Below, in pieces: positions 4,931 through 6,471 of a DNA stretch of 6,471 nucleotides. Each line of letters opens with the position of its first letter. Positions within the stretch are counted from its first letter, which is position 1. The position numbers and the translations under genes were made by a program. The stretch is from Methylococcaceae bacterium (lineage in GTDB: Bacteria; Pseudomonadota; Gammaproteobacteria; Methylococcales; Methylomonadaceae): NCBI GenBank assembly GCA_013140465.1, contig JABFST010000161.1:1-6471 (forward strand). Reading direction: 5' to 3'. The notes under the pieces were generated by a model, which was given only the letters and a program-made list of their open reading frames with translations, had not been told where the DNA came from and did not search any database.

Positions 4931-6471
4931 TTATTGCAACAAACCACGCTTCTTAGCGATGCCCCAAGCCAACATCCCCAACACCGCCGCCCACAGCAAA
5001 CCAGGCACTAAATAAAACCAGTTTTGGTAAAACGTCGCTCTTGGGTTTTTTAAGTAAGGGACTTGGTAGATGCCTGTCCACGGTTGGTGTACGGGCGAGC
5101 GTTCGAGTATGTCGCCGGAAGCTAAGGCCACTGTGGAAATGCCGGTGTTGGTGACGCGTAGTACGGGCAGCCTGAATTCAACGCCACGCGCTAAGGTCAT
5201 GTACAAATGCTGGTAGGGTTCTTGCCAACTGCCATACCAAGAATCGTTGGTGACATTAACAATAAATTGCGCCCCCAACTGCGCTAAAGCGCGGCTAAAG
5301 TGCGGGAACAGGCTTTCGTAGCAAATCTGCGCACCCATTTTGTAGCCGTTCCAGCCCAGCAATTCGGTTGGGCCATTGCCGCGTGCAAAATGGCCGGTGG
5401 CGGGCAACCAATCGCGGATTTGCGGGAACAAGTCTTCGCCGGGGATATATTCGCCAAACGCCAACAAAATCGATTTGCTGTAATGTGGCGCGACAATGCC
5501 GCCGTCTTTGTTGAGTACAAACAACGAATTGGTGATGAGTTGTGAGCGGGGGTCAATGCTGTATGCGCCCGTAATCAGCGCCAATTGCCGCATTTGTTGG
5601 TATTGCGCTAAGGCTTGCGGTAAGGGGTTGGCGGTAAATTCGTCGCCTAACAGGGCCGGAAACGCGGTTTCAGGCCATAAGGCAAAATCAATGTGGGTGT
5701 TGGGATGGGCGGCTAAGGCTTGGTCAGTCAGGGTGATATAGCGTTTGAAGATTTCGCCGCTATAACCGCGCCCCAATTCTGCTGCCATTTTTTCGGAATT
5801 TTCGGTGCTAACTTGTACCAGCAAAGTGCTAAAGCTTGCGTCAGGTTCGGGTAGCCGAGCCTTTAGCCACAGCCCGCCCAGATTTAAGATAATGAACAGG
5901 CTTAGCACTGTGGCAAACAGGATTTTACCCGCGCGTTGCTTACGCAACTGCCATGCCCAAAACAGCGGCAGGTTGCACAACAAGGTGGCGGCACTCAGGC
6001 CGCTAAAGCCGATAAATTCGGCCCATTGGTATATCGGCAAGCCCGCACCATACCAAGAATAACCAAAATTCCAGTCAAACAAGGTGAAGGAATAAGCTTC
6101 GCAGAGTATGGTCATTAAGGCCATTAAGCCTAAAGACCAAGCTTTGGAGCCGTGCAGTCGGCGTTGCCCGATAAACCATAACGCACCCGCGAGCGGGACA
6201 TATAAATGCGCAATCAAGGCATACACCAGCAAGCCGACCACGGCGATAGGCCAATCCAAATGGGCGAACTCGTGCAGTAAATACGCCACCCAGTTAAAGC
6301 CTATCAGGGTAAACACAAAGGCCGTACACACGCCGCCTAACACCACCTCGCGTAACCGGGTTTGTTGGCTCCAGAATATCCACAAGGGCACAAATCCAAA
6401 TAAAGAGGCCCAAGGCGGAAAGGGGATGTAGCTAGTGCCGATAAAAATGCCGGACAGGATGGGCAGTAGCC
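4931..6471 (-). CDS. lnt: Apolipoprotein N-acyltransferase, 5' end beyond the right edge
   Basis: Inner-membrane enzyme that transfers an acyl chain from phospholipid to the N-terminal cysteine of diacylated lipoproteins, the last step of lipoprotein maturation. The frame is open from the stop at 4931-4933 to the right edge, giving 512 visible residues. A GTG at 6391 could be mistaken for the start, but 26 upstream codons (LLPILSGIFIGTSYIPFPPW...) read as a normal Lnt first helix, so initiation is outside. E. coli Lnt is 512 aa, so little is missing. Several N-terminal helices precede a periplasmic carbon-nitrogen hydrolase domain, with one C-terminal helix after it. In visible-residue numbering the expected catalytic residues are E267 (LWPETAFP), K332 (HYSKSILLAFGEYIPG, with E340) and C383 (QICYESLFP). 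NVTNDSWYG and RVTNTGIS also match. Oddity: LLAFGEY where E. coli has LVPFGEF. It could be a divergent or second lnt copy. It converges on the cytochrome b gene with 5 bp between stops. Confidence 0.92.
   Translation of the reverse strand, partial: LLPILSGIFIGTSYIPFPPWASLFGFVPLWIFWSQQTRLREVVLGGVCTAFVFTLIGFNWVAYLLHEFAHLDWPIAVVGLLVYALIAHLYVPLAGALWFIGQRRLHGSKAWSLGLMALMTILCEAYSFTLFDWNFGYSWYGAGLPIYQWAEFIGFSGLSAATLLCNLPLFWAWQLRKQRAGKILFATVLSLFIILNLGGLWLKARLPEPDASFSTLLVQVSTENSEKMAAELGRGYSGEIFKRYITLTDQALAAHPNTHIDFALWPETAFPALLGDEFTANPLPQALAQYQQMRQLALITGAYSIDPRSQLITNSLFVLNKDGGIVAPHYSKSILLAFGEYIPGEDLFPQIRDWLPATGHFARGNGPTELLGWNGYKMGAQICYESLFPHFSRALAQLGAQFIVNVTNDSWYGSWQEPYQHLYMTLARGVEFRLPVLRVTNTGISTVALASGDILERSPVHQPWTGIYQVPYLKNPRATFYQNWFYLVPGLLWAAVLGMLAWGIAKKRGLLQ

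Noticed and set aside
1..6471. Mobile element, CRISPR array, tRNA or defence system
   Set aside because: No transposase, integrase, regular direct repeats, tRNA-like cloverleaf or known defence motif was seen. The gene density and housekeeping flanks look like ordinary chromosome.

Overview
The window looks like chromosomal DNA of a Gram-negative bacterium, most likely a gammaproteobacterium. Base composition is fairly balanced. It carries an Lnt-type apolipoprotein N-acyltransferase, a proteobacterial-style ComEC, a DUF2062 membrane protein beside comEC, and exported c-type cytochromes. DUF2062 next to comEC is an arrangement I associate with gammaproteobacteria. A sulfur- or methane-oxidising relative would fit the cytochromes, but that is only inference. 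I see no rRNA, tRNA, CRISPR, insertion sequence or integrase.

Layout. Positions 1-2055 (minus strand) hold a comEC/rec2-type DNA-uptake channel gene. It is open over 685 codons and its 3' end lies beyond the left edge. About 84 bp separate it from a divergent gene, 2140-2688 (plus), for a small DUF2062 membrane protein. A leader of about 212 bp (2689-2900) contains a perfect 9-bp dyad. It precedes a compact plus-strand operon of three redox genes. These are 2901-3581 (membrane-anchored pentaheme cytochrome c), 3574-4422 (anchored Tll0287-like/DUF3365 monoheme protein) and 4428-4925 (five-helix membrane protein with two H-x13-H helices, a predicted diheme b). The first two genes overlap by 8 bp and the third follows after 5 bp. 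Five base pairs further on, convergently, lies the stop of lnt (minus, 4931 to beyond 6471), whose true start is outside the window.

How the genes may work together. The operon is the most interesting part. By motif count it encodes eight hemes: five c-type, one c-type on a PAS-like DUF3365 fold, and two b-type inside the membrane. Predicted topology puts one b heme near each membrane face, with all c hemes periplasmic. I infer a membrane electron-transfer module linking the quinone pool or cytoplasmic side to a periplasmic acceptor or donor. No catalytic subunit is encoded with it and I cannot name a substrate. The flanking genes (comEC, the DUF2062 gene, lnt) are ordinary envelope genes with no evident functional link to it.
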